A stretch of 64,000 nucleotides of DNA from CAWBRT01 sp963832365 (GTDB taxonomy: Bacteria; Acidobacteriota; Terriglobia; Terriglobales; Acidobacteriaceae), in assembly GCA_963832365.1 (NCBI GenBank), contig CAWHUL010000003.1, forward strand, positions 1 through 64,000, given 5' to 3'. Under the pieces are notes generated by a model. The model was not told the origin of the DNA. It worked only from the letters and a program-made list of their open reading frames with translations, and did no database searches. The position numbers and the translations under genes are program-made. Below are positions 16,795-26,533 of this stretch, one piece after another (positions within the stretch are counted from its first letter, which is position 1; each line of letters begins with the position of its first letter).

Positions 16795-18122
16795 CTAAGA
16801 TGGGCTCGTGTCTTCCGACCCATTCCTTAGATCGTTGCGCGGCCCGATCCAGATGAGCAGCACGAGGGCTGGCAGGGTCGCCACCGTGGTCAGCAGGAAG
16901 AACGGCACCCAGCCGAACTTCTCAGCCAGCACGCCTCCTGAGGAGGCCACCAGTGTGCGGCCAACCGACGCGAGCGAGGAAAGCAGCGCGTACTGGGTAG
17001 CGGTGAAGGCGGGCGAACATAGACTGGAGAGATAGCTCACCAAGGCTGTCCCTGCCATTGCGCCCGTTACGTTTTCGGCAGTGACACACAGCGCAAGATA
17101 GCCGAGCCGATGCCCGCCTACAACCTGCAGCACATAGAACAGGTTGCCAACCGACTGGAGCACCCCGCATAGGATGAGCGAGCGCCGGAAGCCAAACCGC
17201 GCCGTCACCACACCCCCGATCAGAGCCCCCGCCACGGTCGCAAAGAACCCGACCAGTTTGGAAACGGCGGCGATCTCGTTGAGCGAAAACCCGAGCGAGA
17301 TGTAAAGCGGCGTTGCCATCACTCCCGCCAGCGCTTCCCCCAACTTGTAGCCGACAACGAAGATCAGGATGATCAGCCAGCGCGGCCGGCGCATGAAATC
17401 CGTGAAGGGGCCCGTCACTGCGGTGGCGAGCGCTTGGCGAATTCCCTTCCTCCGGCTGCCCTGGTATGTGTACTTTCCGCCGCCACTTTCGGCTCGGGGC
17501 CAAACAGGAACACCAGCATTCCCACCCCGAGCAGCGCCGCCATCGTGGCATAGGCCGCGAACCACCCGGCGCGCGCCGCGATCACCAGGGAGCCCGCTCC
17601 GGATACCAGCATGGCAAGCCGGTAGCCGGTTTGGATCATGCCCGCACCGGGCCCCTGCAGCTCCAGCTCCAGGATCTCCACGCGCCAGGCATCAATGACG
17701 ATATCCTGGCTTGCGGATAGAAACGCGACGAGCAGCGACAGGGCGCTCATCAGAGTCAAGTTGTGCCGTGGATCGCACGATCCCAGGGCGAGTATTGCGC
17801 AGATCAAGAGGATCTGGATCGTGACTCCCCAACCGCGCCGCCGCCCCAACGGCAGCGGTGGCGGGAGGCTATCCATCAGCGGCGACCACAGAAACTTGAA
17901 CGCGTAGGGCGTGCCCACCAGGGCGAAGGCGCCGATCGTTGCGCGCCGCACACCGGCTGTCGCAAGCCACGCCGACAGCGTCGAGTAAGTGAGCAGGAGC
18001 GGCAGACCGCTGGCGAACCCGAGTGCCAATACCTGCAGCACGCGCCTGTTGGTGTAGGCCGCGACCGCACGACGCCAGTTGCTTGCGGCGCGCTCTTCGG
18101 TGATGCCGGGCAATTCCTTCAT
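16795..18122 (-). CDS. AmpG-like MFS permease (frameshifted)
   Basis: Two frames join into about 442 aa with some 12 membrane helices. The N-terminal part (start 18122) has LALGFASGLPLLLTYSTLSA, a typical AmpG opening, and SASQDIVIDAWRVEIL, the most diagnostic AmpG motif. The C-terminal part resumes GIRQALATAVTGPFTDFMRR and continues through GYKLGEALAGVMATPLYISL. The step near 17445 is equivalent to one missing base. AmpG imports GlcNAc-anhydroMur peptides during peptidoglycan recycling. Substrate here is inferred from family only. Confidence 0.8.
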
Positions 18123-18254
18123 CGTAATCTTTGGGCAGCCTGCTTCAGCTTCTTGAACACTACATCCGTTGATACAAAACTGTCGAGCCGCTTCACAGGC
18201 CGCCGGCTCCGGCAGGCACCCTGCTTGTAGAATTCAAGTGAGGGAATGATCGAA

Positions 18255-19215
18255 ATGTTTAGAGTGGCAATTCTGGATGACTACCAGCACGTAGCGCACG
18301 GGTTTGGCGGATTGGAACAGCCTTGCTCCCCGCGCCCAAGTCGAGTTTTTCCACGACAACCTTGTCGATCTGCCGCAGCTTGCAAGCCGTCTGCAGCCTT
18401 TCCAGGCGGTAGTGCTGATGCGCGAGCGCACGCCCTTTCCGCGCGCGCTGGTCGAGCAGCTCCCCAACCTGCGCCTGCTGATCACCGCGGGCATGCGTAA
18501 TGCCTCCATCGATGTCGACGCTGCCGGCGAACGCGGCGTGCTGGTCACTGGCACCGAGACGCTGCCGACACCTACCGCGGAGCTCACCTGGGGGCTGATT
18601 CTGGCGCTCTCCCGCAACCTCGTGCACGAGGCAAATGGCATGCGCTCCGGCCAGTGGCAAACCACGGTTGGGCGCGGTGTAGCCGGCAAGACCCTGGGAG
18701 TCCTGGGACTCGGCAAACTCGGTTCCCAGGTGGCCGCCCTGGGCAAGGCGTTTGGCATGCAGGTACTGGCCTGGAGCCAGAACCTCACGCCGGAGAAGGC
18801 TTCCGAGGCGGGGGCCATCTACGCCGGCAAGGAGAAGCTGCTCGAGAGCAGCGACATCGTCACCATCCACCTGGTGCTTTCGGAGCGCACGCGCAATCTG
18901 ATTGGCGCCTCCGAGCTGGCGCGTATGAAGCCCAGCGCTTTCCTGGTCAACACTTCGCGCGGACCGATCGTGAACCAGGCGGCTCTGCTGGAGGCGCTGG
19001 GTACGCGTCGTATCGCCGGCGCGGCCATCGACGTTTATGACCAGGAGCCGCTGCCTGCCGATCACCCGTTGCGGAAGCCTGAGAATCTTCTGCTGACGCC
19101 GCATCTTGGCTACGTCACCGAGGAGAACTATCGGGTGATCTACGGCTGCGCGGTGGAGAACATCCGGGCCTTTCTCGACGGCAAGCCGGTGCGCGCCATC
19201 AACCAGCTAGGCTGA
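18255..19215 (+). CDS. D-2-hydroxyacid dehydrogenase (frameshifted start)
   Basis: The protein starts MFRVAILDDYQHVAHG at ATG 18255 (GAGGGA about ten bases upstream) and continues in the next frame with LADWNSLAPRAQVEFF after one extra base near 18302, giving about 319 aa. NAD-binding motif LGVLGLGKLGSQVAALG is near residue 145. Catalytic residues: Arg in NTSRGPIVNQAAL, Glu in DVYDQEPLPADHP, His in TPHLGYVTEENY. Substrate cannot be read from sequence; related enzymes act on phosphoglycerate, glyoxylate or lactate-like acids. It is followed closely by ridA on the same strand. Confidence 0.85.
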
Positions 19216-19300
19216 ACGGGCTGGCTCCCCTTTGACATTTGCCGCCTGCTTTCTTACCTTGGTGCTTCGCCCGGCGCTGCCGGGTCCGGACGGAGGAATC

Positions 19301-19678
19301 ATGCGCGAAGTTGTTGCCACCGAGAATGCACCCAAGGCCATCGGCCCTTACTCGCAGGCCATCAAGGCAAACGGATTTATCTTCCTGAGCGGGCAGACCC
19401 CGCTCGACCCCGCCACGCAGCAGCTTGTGGCCGGGGGAGTAGCCGAGCAGACCGAGCGCACCATGAAAAACCTTGAGGCAATTCTCAAGGTCGCAGGCTC
19501 CAGCATGGACGAAGTTGTGCGTTGCTCAGTGTTTCTGAAGGACATGAACGACTTTGCGGCTATGAACGAGGTGTACGGCAAGTTCTTCGGGAGCAACCCA
19601 CCGGCGCGCACAACCGTTCAGGCAGCGCGGCTGCCCAAGGACTGCCTGGTCGAAATCGACGCCATCGCCCTGGCCTGA
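19301..19678 (+). CDS. ridA: RidA family enamine/imine deaminase
   Basis: About 125 aa starting MREVVATENAPKAIGPYSQA after GGAGGA. It has the full RidA signature: AIGPYSQAI, FLSGQTPLDP, a conserved Arg in the segment NPPARTTVQAARLPKDCLVE that binds the substrate carboxylate, and the Glu in EIDAIA. RidA trimers hydrolyse reactive 2-aminoacrylate made by PLP enzymes. The upstream dehydrogenase and this gene may be cotranscribed. Confidence 0.92.
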   Translation: MREVVATENAPKAIGPYSQAIKANGFIFLSGQTPLDPATQQLVAGGVAEQTERTMKNLEAILKVAGSSMDEVVRCSVFLKDMNDFAAMNEVYGKFFGSNPPARTTVQAARLPKDCLVEIDAIALA

Positions 19679-19733
19679 GGGTGCCGGCGCGATTTCGTGG
19701 AGAAACCATGCTGGCCGTCGTAAGATAGATATT

Positions 19734-20612
19734 ATGTCCGCCGCTGTAGATTTGCTGACCTTTTCCGCCGAATTACAGTCCAAATGGCGCAAGCTGGAAG
19801 AAAGCCTGCGATTGTTGGGGAAGACCCTGGTTGCCTACTCCGGGGGCGTGGATTCGGCATTTCTGGCCTGGGCCGCTCATTCGGTTGCGCCCGGACGGGT
19901 GGTGGCCCTGCTGGCCGATTCGCCCAGTCTCGCACGCACGCAAAAGCGCGAGGCCATTTCGTTTTGTGAGCAGAACGGAATTCCGCTGGAGATTATTTCC
20001 ACGGCCGAGATGGAGCGTCCCGACTACGTGCGCAACGATTCCATGCGGTGCTTCCACTGCAAGGACGAGTTGTTCATCGCCGTGGAGCGCTATCGCGACG
20101 AGCACGGATTCCAGACCGTGGCCTATGGCATCAACTTTGACGATCAAGGCGATTATCGTCCCGGCCAGCAGGCGGCACAGCGGCACGGTGTCGCTGCCCC
20201 GCTGCTCGAAGCCGGCTTCACCAAGCAGGACATTCGTGACGTAGCTCGCGCGGCTGGGCTGAGCGTGTGGGACAAACCCGCTTCGGCTTGCCTCTCCTCG
20301 CGCATCGAGTACGGACGCGAAGTGACGCCCGAGGCATTGCGCCAGGTGGAAGCCGGTGAGGATGCGTTGCGGGCGCTAGGATTTAAGCAGATGCGCGTGC
20401 GCCATCATGGCGCTATCGCACGCATCGAGATTGCCCGCGACGAACTGGCGCGCGCTTTGACCCTGGAGATGGCAGCCGAGTTCACGCGCATTTTCAAACA
20501 ACTCGGGTTTAAGTTCGTGACGCTCGACCTGGAAGGCTTCCGCTCCGGTTCGATGAACGCCGTGCTTTCGGTCGAGACGCTTTCCGGCCACCCAACAGCT
20601 CCCGTGCGATAA
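19734..20612 (+). CDS. larE: LarE-type ATP-dependent sulfur transferase
   Basis: About 292 aa. The PP-loop SGGVDSAFLAWAA (about residues 36-48) binds ATP. CFHCKDELF and KPASACLSSRIEYGREVT match LarE, with the cysteine of SACLSSR being the residue that donates its sulfur in the known enzyme. LarE builds the nickel-pincer nucleotide cofactor of lactate racemase together with LarB and LarC, which are not in this window. Many genomes carry larE alone, so another sulfur-transfer role is possible. Confidence 0.88.
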   Translation: MSAAVDLLTFSAELQSKWRKLEESLRLLGKTLVAYSGGVDSAFLAWAAHSVAPGRVVALLADSPSLARTQKREAISFCEQNGIPLEIISTAEMERPDYVRNDSMRCFHCKDELFIAVERYRDEHGFQTVAYGINFDDQGDYRPGQQAAQRHGVAAPLLEAGFTKQDIRDVARAAGLSVWDKPASACLSSRIEYGREVTPEALRQVEAGEDALRALGFKQMRVRHHGAIARIEIARDELARALTLEMAAEFTRIFKQLGFKFVTLDLEGFRSGSMNAVLSVETLSGHPTAPVR

Positions 20613-20701
20613 TCAATGGAGTGCTTGCCCCAGCAAACGCGCCTATCGTCTCGGCCGCCACGTGCGCAACCACGACCATCCGTCAACGTCTAGGAAAATT
20701 T

Positions 20702-21637
20702 ATGCTGCGAAAAACTCTGTTGTTTCTGGCCCTCGCCTCGCTCGGCTGCTCGGCCGCACCCCAACAAGCCCAATCCGGCCCGGCTGACTTAAGCCGGCGG
20801 GTGGAGCGCACACTGCGCTCGGAATTCAAGATCCCAGCCTACGTACAAATCTCGATCGTCTCGACGACATCCAGTGAGTTTGCGAATTACGATGCCATCA
20901 CGGTGGCGCTCGGGACCGAGGACAAGAAGCAGACGCACGAATTTCTCATCTCCAAGGATGGCAAGCAACTGATCGACATGCGCAAGATGGATCTGACGGC
21001 CGATCCCTATCAGAAGGCGATGAGCAAGATCGATCTGACGGGGCGGCCTCTGCGTGGCAATAAAGATGCCAAGGTCACCGTGGTTGTCTATGACGATTAC
21101 CAGTGCCCGTTTTGCTCGCGCATGCACCAGGAGCTGTTTTCGCTGATGAAGAGCTACGGCGACCGCGTGAAGGTGTATTACAAGGATTACCCTCTGCCCG
21201 CCGAGATGCACCCTTGGGCCCGGCGTGCGGCGATCGACTCTAACTGCCTGGCGCTACAGAACGGCGAAGCGTTCTGGGATTTCGCCGACTACGCACATGC
21301 GAACGGGCGGCAGATCAGTGGCGAGAAGAAGCACTTGGAAGCCCAGCTTGCGGCTGTCGACCACATCGCGACGGACATTGGCGGCAAGCGCAACCTGAAT
21401 ACCGCGATGCTCGCACAGTGCATCAAAGAGCAACCCTCAAAAGATTTGGAAAGATCCGTCAAGGAAGCCGAATCGTTGGGGGTGAACGCCACGCCATTTA
21501 TTTTTATCAACGGTCAGAAGGTCGAGGGCGCCATTCCCGCCGCCGATCTCAAAGCGATTCTGGACCAGGCGCTTCGCGATGCCGGCCAGCAGCCGCCCAC
21601 GGACGCGTCGACCTCGGCAGCGAGCGCCGGAAAGTAG
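20702..21637 (+). CDS. DsbA-family thioredoxin-fold lipoprotein
   Basis: About 311 aa from ATG 20702, with a lipoprotein signal (ALASLGCSA). Residues about 30-105 form an N-terminal domain with ELKIPAYVQISIVS-like strands seen in acidobacterial oxidoreductases. The thioredoxin fold follows: VTVVVYDDYQCPFCSRMHQE carries the active CPFC pair, then YYKDYPLP, and the cis-proline loop VNATPFIFINGQKV. Likely an envelope disulfide oxidase or isomerase. It is followed at once by a peptidyl-prolyl isomerase, suggesting a joint role in protein folding outside the cytoplasm. Confidence 0.85.
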   Translation: MLRKTLLFLALASLGCSAAPQQAQSGPADLSRRVERTLRSEFKIPAYVQISIVSTTSSEFANYDAITVALGTEDKKQTHEFLISKDGKQLIDMRKMDLTADPYQKAMSKIDLTGRPLRGNKDAKVTVVVYDDYQCPFCSRMHQELFSLMKSYGDRVKVYYKDYPLPAEMHPWARRAAIDSNCLALQNGEAFWDFADYAHANGRQISGEKKHLEAQLAAVDHIATDIGGKRNLNTAMLAQCIKEQPSKDLERSVKEAESLGVNATPFIFINGQKVEGAIPAADLKAILDQALRDAGQQPPTDASTSAASAGK

Positions 21638-21670
21638 GCTCTGGTGAAACTTTCACCGGGAGGGTTGGAT

Positions 21671-22762
21671 TTGCACGGGAAATGTGAAGAACGGGGCCCA
21701 CGGACCGCACCCTGCTGGATCGCGGCATCTGCCATCCTGGCGATCGCGGTTGTTTTGTTGCTGCCGGCCGGCGCTTGCAGCAGTGGACAGGCCGGACCTG
21801 ATGTTCTGGCCAAGGTGAACGGCCGCAAGATCATGCGCTCGGAAGTGGAGAAGTACTATCACAACCAGACCGAAGGCTCTCCTCAGTCGCCTTCGGAGGA
21901 GCAGGCCCAAAGCCTGCGGCTGAGCATTGTGCACGAGCTGATCGATAACGAGATCCTGATGCAGAGGGCCGAAAAGCTCGGGCTGATGGCGACTGACGAA
22001 GAGGTTGAAAGCAAGCTGAACGCCGTCAAGGCGCCCTATACAAAGGAAGAATTCGACCAGCGTTTGAAGGATCGCAAGATCACCCTCGACGATTTCCGAC
22101 GCGACGTCCGTCGCTCGATTACGATTGAGAAGGTTGTGAACAAGGAAATCTCTTCGAAGGTCAACATCGTCGACGCCGATGTCACTGCTTATTACACCCA
22201 GCACAAGGCCGAGTTCAACCTGATCGAACCCCAGTACCATCTGGCGCAGATTCTGGTGACCGCGCAACCGAATCCACAGGTTCACAACCTGAAGAACGAC
22301 AAGGCGCAGAACGAAGCCGATGCGCGCAAGAAAGTGCAGATGATTATGCACCGCCTCGAGAGCGGCGAGGATTTTGCCGCCGTGGCGGCCAACTTCAGCG
22401 AGCAGCCCGAGACCTCGGCCAATGGCGGCGATCTTGGTTTTGTTCCCGAGTCCTCCCTCAAGTCGGATCGCCAGGCGGCCGAGGCGATTTCCAAGCTCAA
22501 GGCAGGCCAGTACACTCCTCCGCTGCCGGGAAGCGATGCCAACCACAAGCTGGCCGGGTTCCGCATCATCCGTGTGATCAGCAGAGAGACAGCGGGACAA
22601 CGGGAGATGAACGATCCGCGAGTGCAGCAGGCCATACGGACCTCGTTGCGTGAGCGGCGCGAACAACTGTTGCGCACGGCCTATTACGAGTCGATGCGCA
22701 ACGAAGCCAAGGTCGAGAATTACCTCGCGGATTCGATTCTGAAGAGTGCGGGAGCGCAGTAG
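21671..22762 (+). CDS. SurA/PrsA-like peptidyl-prolyl isomerase lipoprotein
   Basis: About 363 aa. A TTG start at 21671 is preferred since GGGAGGG lies six bases upstream and it leads into a lipoprotein signal (VVLLLPAGAC). Residues about 45-180 are the SurA N-like helical chaperone domain (DVLAKVNGRKIMRSEVEKYY, ELIDNEILMQRAEKLGL). The parvulin domain begins near YHLAQILV and includes FSEQPETSANGGDLGFVPES and FRIIRV. It is predicted to act in the periplasm as a chaperone or isomerase for outer-membrane proteins. Only four bases separate its stop from the convergent BCCP gene. Confidence 0.85.
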   Translation: MHGKCEERGPRTAPCWIAASAILAIAVVLLLPAGACSSGQAGPDVLAKVNGRKIMRSEVEKYYHNQTEGSPQSPSEEQAQSLRLSIVHELIDNEILMQRAEKLGLMATDEEVESKLNAVKAPYTKEEFDQRLKDRKITLDDFRRDVRRSITIEKVVNKEISSKVNIVDADVTAYYTQHKAEFNLIEPQYHLAQILVTAQPNPQVHNLKNDKAQNEADARKKVQMIMHRLESGEDFAAVAANFSEQPETSANGGDLGFVPESSLKSDRQAAEAISKLKAGQYTPPLPGSDANHKLAGFRIIRVISRETAGQREMNDPRVQQAIRTSLRERREQLLRTAYYESMRNEAKVENYLADSILKSAGAQ

Positions 22763-22766
22763 GTCT

Positions 22767-23267
22767 TTATTCGACGATGGCCATCGTGTCGCCGGGATTC
22801 ACGTTGCTGCCCTCGGCAACCATAATTCTCTGAACCACGCCCTTCTTCGGCGACTTGATCTCGTTTTGCATCTTCATGGCCTCGACCACGAGGATGCCCT
22901 GCTCGGCCTCGACCTCGTCCTTTTCGGCAACCATGAGACGCACAACTTTGCCGGGCATAGGGGCAATAATTTTCTGCGGGCCTTCGCCAACGCCCGCCGA
23001 CGCCCGGCGGCTTCGCAAGGAGCGGGGGTCGCGCACTTCGGCCGCGAAGCGTTCCGAGCCGATGATGATGTGGGTATCTCCGAGCATCGAATACTCGCGC
23101 TTGATCTCGTGAGCCCGGTGGTTCACCAGCATCGAGATGACGTCGCGGGCGGTAAAGGCCGCATCCACGATGATCTCCTGGCCATCGACGTGACAACGCC
23201 AGGTTTCGCCCTGCTCTTCGATTTCAACGTGATGCTGAGTGCCATCGATGATGACTTCATAGGTCAT
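22767..23267 (-). CDS. Biotin carboxyl carrier protein
   Basis: About 166 aa. The C-terminal biotinyl domain has IIAPMPGKVVRLMVAEKDEV and the biotinylation motif EAMKMQNE (Lys about 131). The N-terminal half is a beta-rich extension (MTYEVIIDGTQHHVEIEEQG) like that of acyl-CoA carboxylase carrier subunits rather than of E. coli AccB. It lies 54 bases downstream of the biotin carboxylase gene on the same strand, so the two form the carboxylation half of an acyl-CoA carboxylase. The carboxyltransferase is not in this window. Confidence 0.9.
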   Translation of the reverse strand: MTYEVIIDGTQHHVEIEEQGETWRCHVDGQEIIVDAAFTARDVISMLVNHRAHEIKREYSMLGDTHIIIGSERFAAEVRDPRSLRSRRASAGVGEGPQKIIAPMPGKVVRLMVAEKDEVEAEQGILVVEAMKMQNEIKSPKKGVVQRIMVAEGSNVNPGDTMAIVE

Positions 23268-23321
23268 GTTGCCCCCTTGCAGGTCGAGGTCTGAACAAGT
23301 GAAGGTCTTGAAGGCGGCCTG

Positions 23322-24860
23322 CTACCTCAGCGCCTCTTCGCGCGCACTCCGTTTCCAGTTGCTGATCGTCTTCTTTGGCGGTTCACGCACCGCGCCACTG
23401 CGGGAACTTTTCAGCGAAGATATCTCCGGCCCGCCTCGGCTCTCCACCTGGGCAAAGAGGGCCGCGGCGATGGCCGCAATCGGAATTCGCATGCGGGTAC
23501 GCTCGTCGATCGGTTTGGGCTCCCGCAAGAGGCGGTCGAGAAACCCCGTATCGTAGTTTCCTGCCTGGAACTCCGGATGCAACAGGATGCGGCGGAACAG
23601 CGAGATATTGGTCTTGATTCCGCCGATGAAGACCTCGACCAGTACACGGCGCATGCGGTTGATCGCTACCGTGCGGGTCGAACCGTAGGCCGTCACCTTG
23701 GAGAGCAGCGGATCGTATTCAATTGGAATCGTCCAGCCCTCGTAGATGCCGCCGTCGCGTCGAATGCCCGGGCCCGCGGGCGAGATGAGCCTGGTTATGC
23801 GCCCGGGCGACGGGAAGTAATTGTTATCCGGGTCTTCGGCATAGATCCGGCACTCGATGGCGTGGCCGCGGATTTGCACATCTTCCTGGCGCACTGCGAG
23901 CTTCTCGCCGGCGGCAATCTGGATTTGCATTTGCACCAGATCAAGACCGGTCACCATCTCGGTCACCGGATGTTCGACCTGCAAACGCGTGTTCATCTCC
24001 AGAAAATAGAAATTGCGCGACTGGTCGACCAGAAACTCGACGGTGCCTGCGTTCGTGTAGTGCGCAACCTTGGCCGCCCGGATCGCAATCTCGCCCATGC
24101 GCCGCCGCATGTCGTCGTTGACGATCGGCGAAGGCGCTTCTTCCATCACCTTCTGATGGCGCCGCTGGATGGAACACTCGCGTTCGCCGAGGTAGATCAC
24201 ATTGCCGTGCTCGTCGGCCATGATCTGCATCTCGACGTGCCGGGGATTCTCGATCAGTTTCTCGATGTAGACTTCGTTATCTCCGAATGCGCGTTGTGCC
24301 TCAGAGCGCGTGAGGTCGAAGGCCGAACGCATCTCGTCCGCCGTGTGGACCTGGCGCATGCCCTTGCCGCCGCCGCCGGCAGCAGCCTTCAGCATCACGG
24401 GGTAGCCAATCTTTTCGGCCAATTCCTGCGCTTGGCCGAGACTCTCCAATCCTTTTTCCGAACCCGGCACAAACGGCACACCCGCCTTCTTCATCGTCTG
24501 GCGAGCCCGCGTCTTGGACCCCATCATCTCCATTGAGCGCGCACTGGGGCCGATGAACTTGATGCCCATGCGCTCGCAGGCGGTGACAAATTGCGCGTTC
24601 TCGGAAAGAAAACCGTATCCGGGATGAATCGCTTCGGCCCCGCTGCGGCGTGCGACATCCAGAATCTTCTCGGTATTCAGATACGACTCGCTGGCCTGCG
24701 CGGGACCGATGTGATAAGCGTGGTCCACCTTGCGCACGAACAGCGCCCGGCGGTCCACGTCGGAAAACACGCCTATCGATTCAATGCCCATCTCCCGACA
24801 CGCACGCGCAATGCGCACGGCAATTTCGCCGCGATTGGCAATTAAAACTCGCCGGAACAT
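23322..24860 (-). CDS. accC: Biotin carboxylase subunit of acyl-CoA carboxylase
   Basis: About 512 aa. Full ATP-grasp architecture: MFRRVLIANRGEIAVRIARA, EAIHPGYGFLSENAQF, KAAAGGGGKGMR (glycine-rich lid), GERECSIQRRHQKVMEEAPS, FLEMNTRLQVEHPVTEMVTG and GHAIECRIYAEDP. It carboxylates biotin on the carrier encoded just downstream, using ATP and bicarbonate. A charged tail of about 60 residues (ISSLKSSRSGAVREPPKK) extends past the usual end. Substrate (acetyl-, propionyl- or methylcrotonyl-CoA) is set by the missing transferase and cannot be decided. Confidence 0.92.
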   Translation of the reverse strand: MFRRVLIANRGEIAVRIARACREMGIESIGVFSDVDRRALFVRKVDHAYHIGPAQASESYLNTEKILDVARRSGAEAIHPGYGFLSENAQFVTACERMGIKFIGPSARSMEMMGSKTRARQTMKKAGVPFVPGSEKGLESLGQAQELAEKIGYPVMLKAAAGGGGKGMRQVHTADEMRSAFDLTRSEAQRAFGDNEVYIEKLIENPRHVEMQIMADEHGNVIYLGERECSIQRRHQKVMEEAPSPIVNDDMRRRMGEIAIRAAKVAHYTNAGTVEFLVDQSRNFYFLEMNTRLQVEHPVTEMVTGLDLVQMQIQIAAGEKLAVRQEDVQIRGHAIECRIYAEDPDNNYFPSPGRITRLISPAGPGIRRDGGIYEGWTIPIEYDPLLSKVTAYGSTRTVAINRMRRVLVEVFIGGIKTNISLFRRILLHPEFQAGNYDTGFLDRLLREPKPIDERTRMRIPIAAIAAALFAQVESRGGPEISSLKSSRSGAVREPPKKTISNWKRSAREEALR

Positions 24861-24977
24861 GTTTCACCCCACCCCGGGAACCGGGGGATCTCACCCACTG
24901 GATCAAAATAGCACAAAGCCGGCAGACTGCTCTAAGTAGCCGCTTGATTAGTCCACGGAAATTCCCAAAACAAGAAA

Positions 24978-25000
24978 CCTCTCCCTGTTTTTGGGAGAGG
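24978..25000 (-). terminator. Intrinsic terminator of the TPR gene
   Basis: CCTCTCCC (24978-24985) pairs perfectly with GGGAGAGG (24993-25000). Read on the minus strand the stem is followed by TTTCTTGTTTT, giving a rho-independent terminator for the gene ending at 25066. Confidence 0.7.
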
Positions 25001-25014
25001 CTGGTGGTCAATGA

Positions 25015-25050
25015 GGGTGCCCCATTCAAGCGAAGCTTGGGTGGGGCTTT
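25015..25050. repeat. GGTGCCCCA-type palindromic repeat
   Basis: A hairpin of about 13 pairs with a GAA loop: GCCCCATTCAAGC (25019-25031) against GCTTGGGTGGGGC (25035-25047), with two T-G pairs. It shares the GGTGCCCCA opening with hairpins at 35231, 38961 and 63191. Confidence 0.55.
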
Positions 25051-25065
25051 CAACCGCGCCGTTAG

Positions 25066-25902
25066 CTACTTCTTCCGGCTGTCGATTTTCTGGCCGATCT
25101 TCTCGTCTACCACGATGCCGCCCGCTCCCTGCTTCTCGGCTCTGGCCTTCTTGGTCGCCAGCGTCTTATCAATCCAGTCATTTGCCGACTTGATGTCCGC
25201 CGTACGAGCCGCGGCATCGTCGCATTCGTAGTCGGCCCGCTCGCGGTAAAGAAGGTTCAGGTAGGCCATTGCATCGTCGTAGTCAGGCCTGATCTGCAAG
25301 GCCTTCTGCAACATCTTGATGCCTTCCTCGACCGGGGCTTGGTTGTTGGCTTTGACAAAGCTGCAAACCTTCTTGTCTTTGAGCTGGTCCGTGGGCTTCA
25401 ACCCCAATTTGGCGCGCTGCTCCTGGCGAACTTTGTAAGCCTGACTCCAGTCAATGACCGCTATGGAGTAATAGTTCTCGGGATCATTCGAATCGACGGC
25501 GGCGGCTTTCTGGTAGTACAGCTTCGCCTGGTCGAAATCCTTCAGTTGGAGAAACAGGTAGGCGACGCCTTTCGCGGCATTGATATTCTTCGGGTCACGC
25601 GTCAGAACCCGTTTGTACTCCTCGATGGCGGAGCCGGCCATACGTTTGTTCTCTTCTGTTTCCGCGCCCGGAATGTATTGCTGTGCATAAGCCGTTGCCA
25701 GATAAAGTCGGGCATTCAACAGCGACGGATCCAGTGAAACCGCATTCTTGAAGTGCTCGATCGCCTCTTCGTATCGCGAATTCTTGTAGGACTGGACGCC
25801 CTTGTTCAACTGATCGCGTGCTCTCAGCTTGGTACAGCCGGCGGCCGAAAACATGGCGAGCAGAATCGCCAAGCCGGCCAGCACTCGTACGCTTCTGTTC
25901 AT
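25066..25902 (-). CDS. TPR lipoprotein
   Basis: About 278 aa with a lipoprotein signal (MFSAAGC). Tetratricopeptide units include QLNKGVQSYKNSRYEEAIEH, AIEEYKRVLTRDPKNINAAK, DFDQAKLYYQKAAAVDSNDP and a later EGIKMLQKALQIRPDYDDAM. The C-terminus is charged and lysine-rich. It follows the TonB/ExbB/ExbD block in the same direction and acidobacterial genomes often keep this order. It may scaffold that complex or another envelope assembly; that is inference from position only. Confidence 0.8.
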   Translation of the reverse strand: MNRSVRVLAGLAILLAMFSAAGCTKLRARDQLNKGVQSYKNSRYEEAIEHFKNAVSLDPSLLNARLYLATAYAQQYIPGAETEENKRMAGSAIEEYKRVLTRDPKNINAAKGVAYLFLQLKDFDQAKLYYQKAAAVDSNDPENYYSIAVIDWSQAYKVRQEQRAKLGLKPTDQLKDKKVCSFVKANNQAPVEEGIKMLQKALQIRPDYDDAMAYLNLLYRERADYECDDAAARTADIKSANDWIDKTLATKKARAEKQGAGGIVVDEKIGQKIDSRKK

Positions 25903-26040
25903 GGAATCCCTTCCCCTTGCCTGATTGGGCCCGGAACTACTTTTGATCCCGACCTATACCGCCGATGAATCGGACAGGATCAACTCGTTCTCTATGCCCC
26001 TGAAATTCCCTCACGAAGGCCGGCTTTCTAATTGAGCCGG

Positions 26041-26478
26041 TTACTGGCCAGCCTCGATTCTCGCGGTGATCAGTCCGACCTTGTCCACGCCGGCGGCGTG
26101 CGATTTGTCGATGACCGCTGCGATGTCGGCGAAGGGCAGCTCCGTGTCTCCCTTCACGAACATTACCTTTTCAGCACGGGTGGCGAAGATGTCGCGCAAC
26201 CGGCCTTCCAGATTTTCGAAGGTTACATGGTCCTGGTTGATTTTATACGCTGGCTGGCCGCCGGCGCCGCGCAAAACCTGAACCACGATCGTATGCTCGT
26301 TCGAAGGCGGTTGTTGCTGCGCGTTTTTAGGCGGCTGGGGAACCAGCGCATCCAGCCCTTTCGGCGTGAGCGGCGTGATCACCATGAAGATGATCAGCAG
26401 CACCAGCAGCACGTCGATGAGCGGTGTAACGTTGATGTCTGCGGAGGGACCACCCTTGCCGCCAACTGACATTGCCAT
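26041..26478 (-). CDS. exbD: ExbD/TolR biopolymer transport protein (second copy)
   Basis: About 145 aa. Short cytoplasmic N-terminus, one membrane helix (IDVLLVLLIIFMVITPL) with the key Asp of INVTPLIDV, then a periplasmic domain ending DKVGLITARIEAGQ. Works with ExbB to couple proton flow to TonB. It has AGGAGCGAGG upstream and lies 55 bases after the other exbD. Two different ExbD copies imply a mixed or alternative stator. Confidence 0.9.
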   Translation of the reverse strand: MAMSVGGKGGPSADINVTPLIDVLLVLLIIFMVITPLTPKGLDALVPQPPKNAQQQPPSNEHTIVVQVLRGAGGQPAYKINQDHVTFENLEGRLRDIFATRAEKVMFVKGDTELPFADIAAVIDKSHAAGVDKVGLITARIEAGQ

Positions 26479-26533
26479 AGAGAAGCCTCGCTCCTACCGG
26501 GCCCCGATACGCGCCATGCGCGTCGAGGCGGAT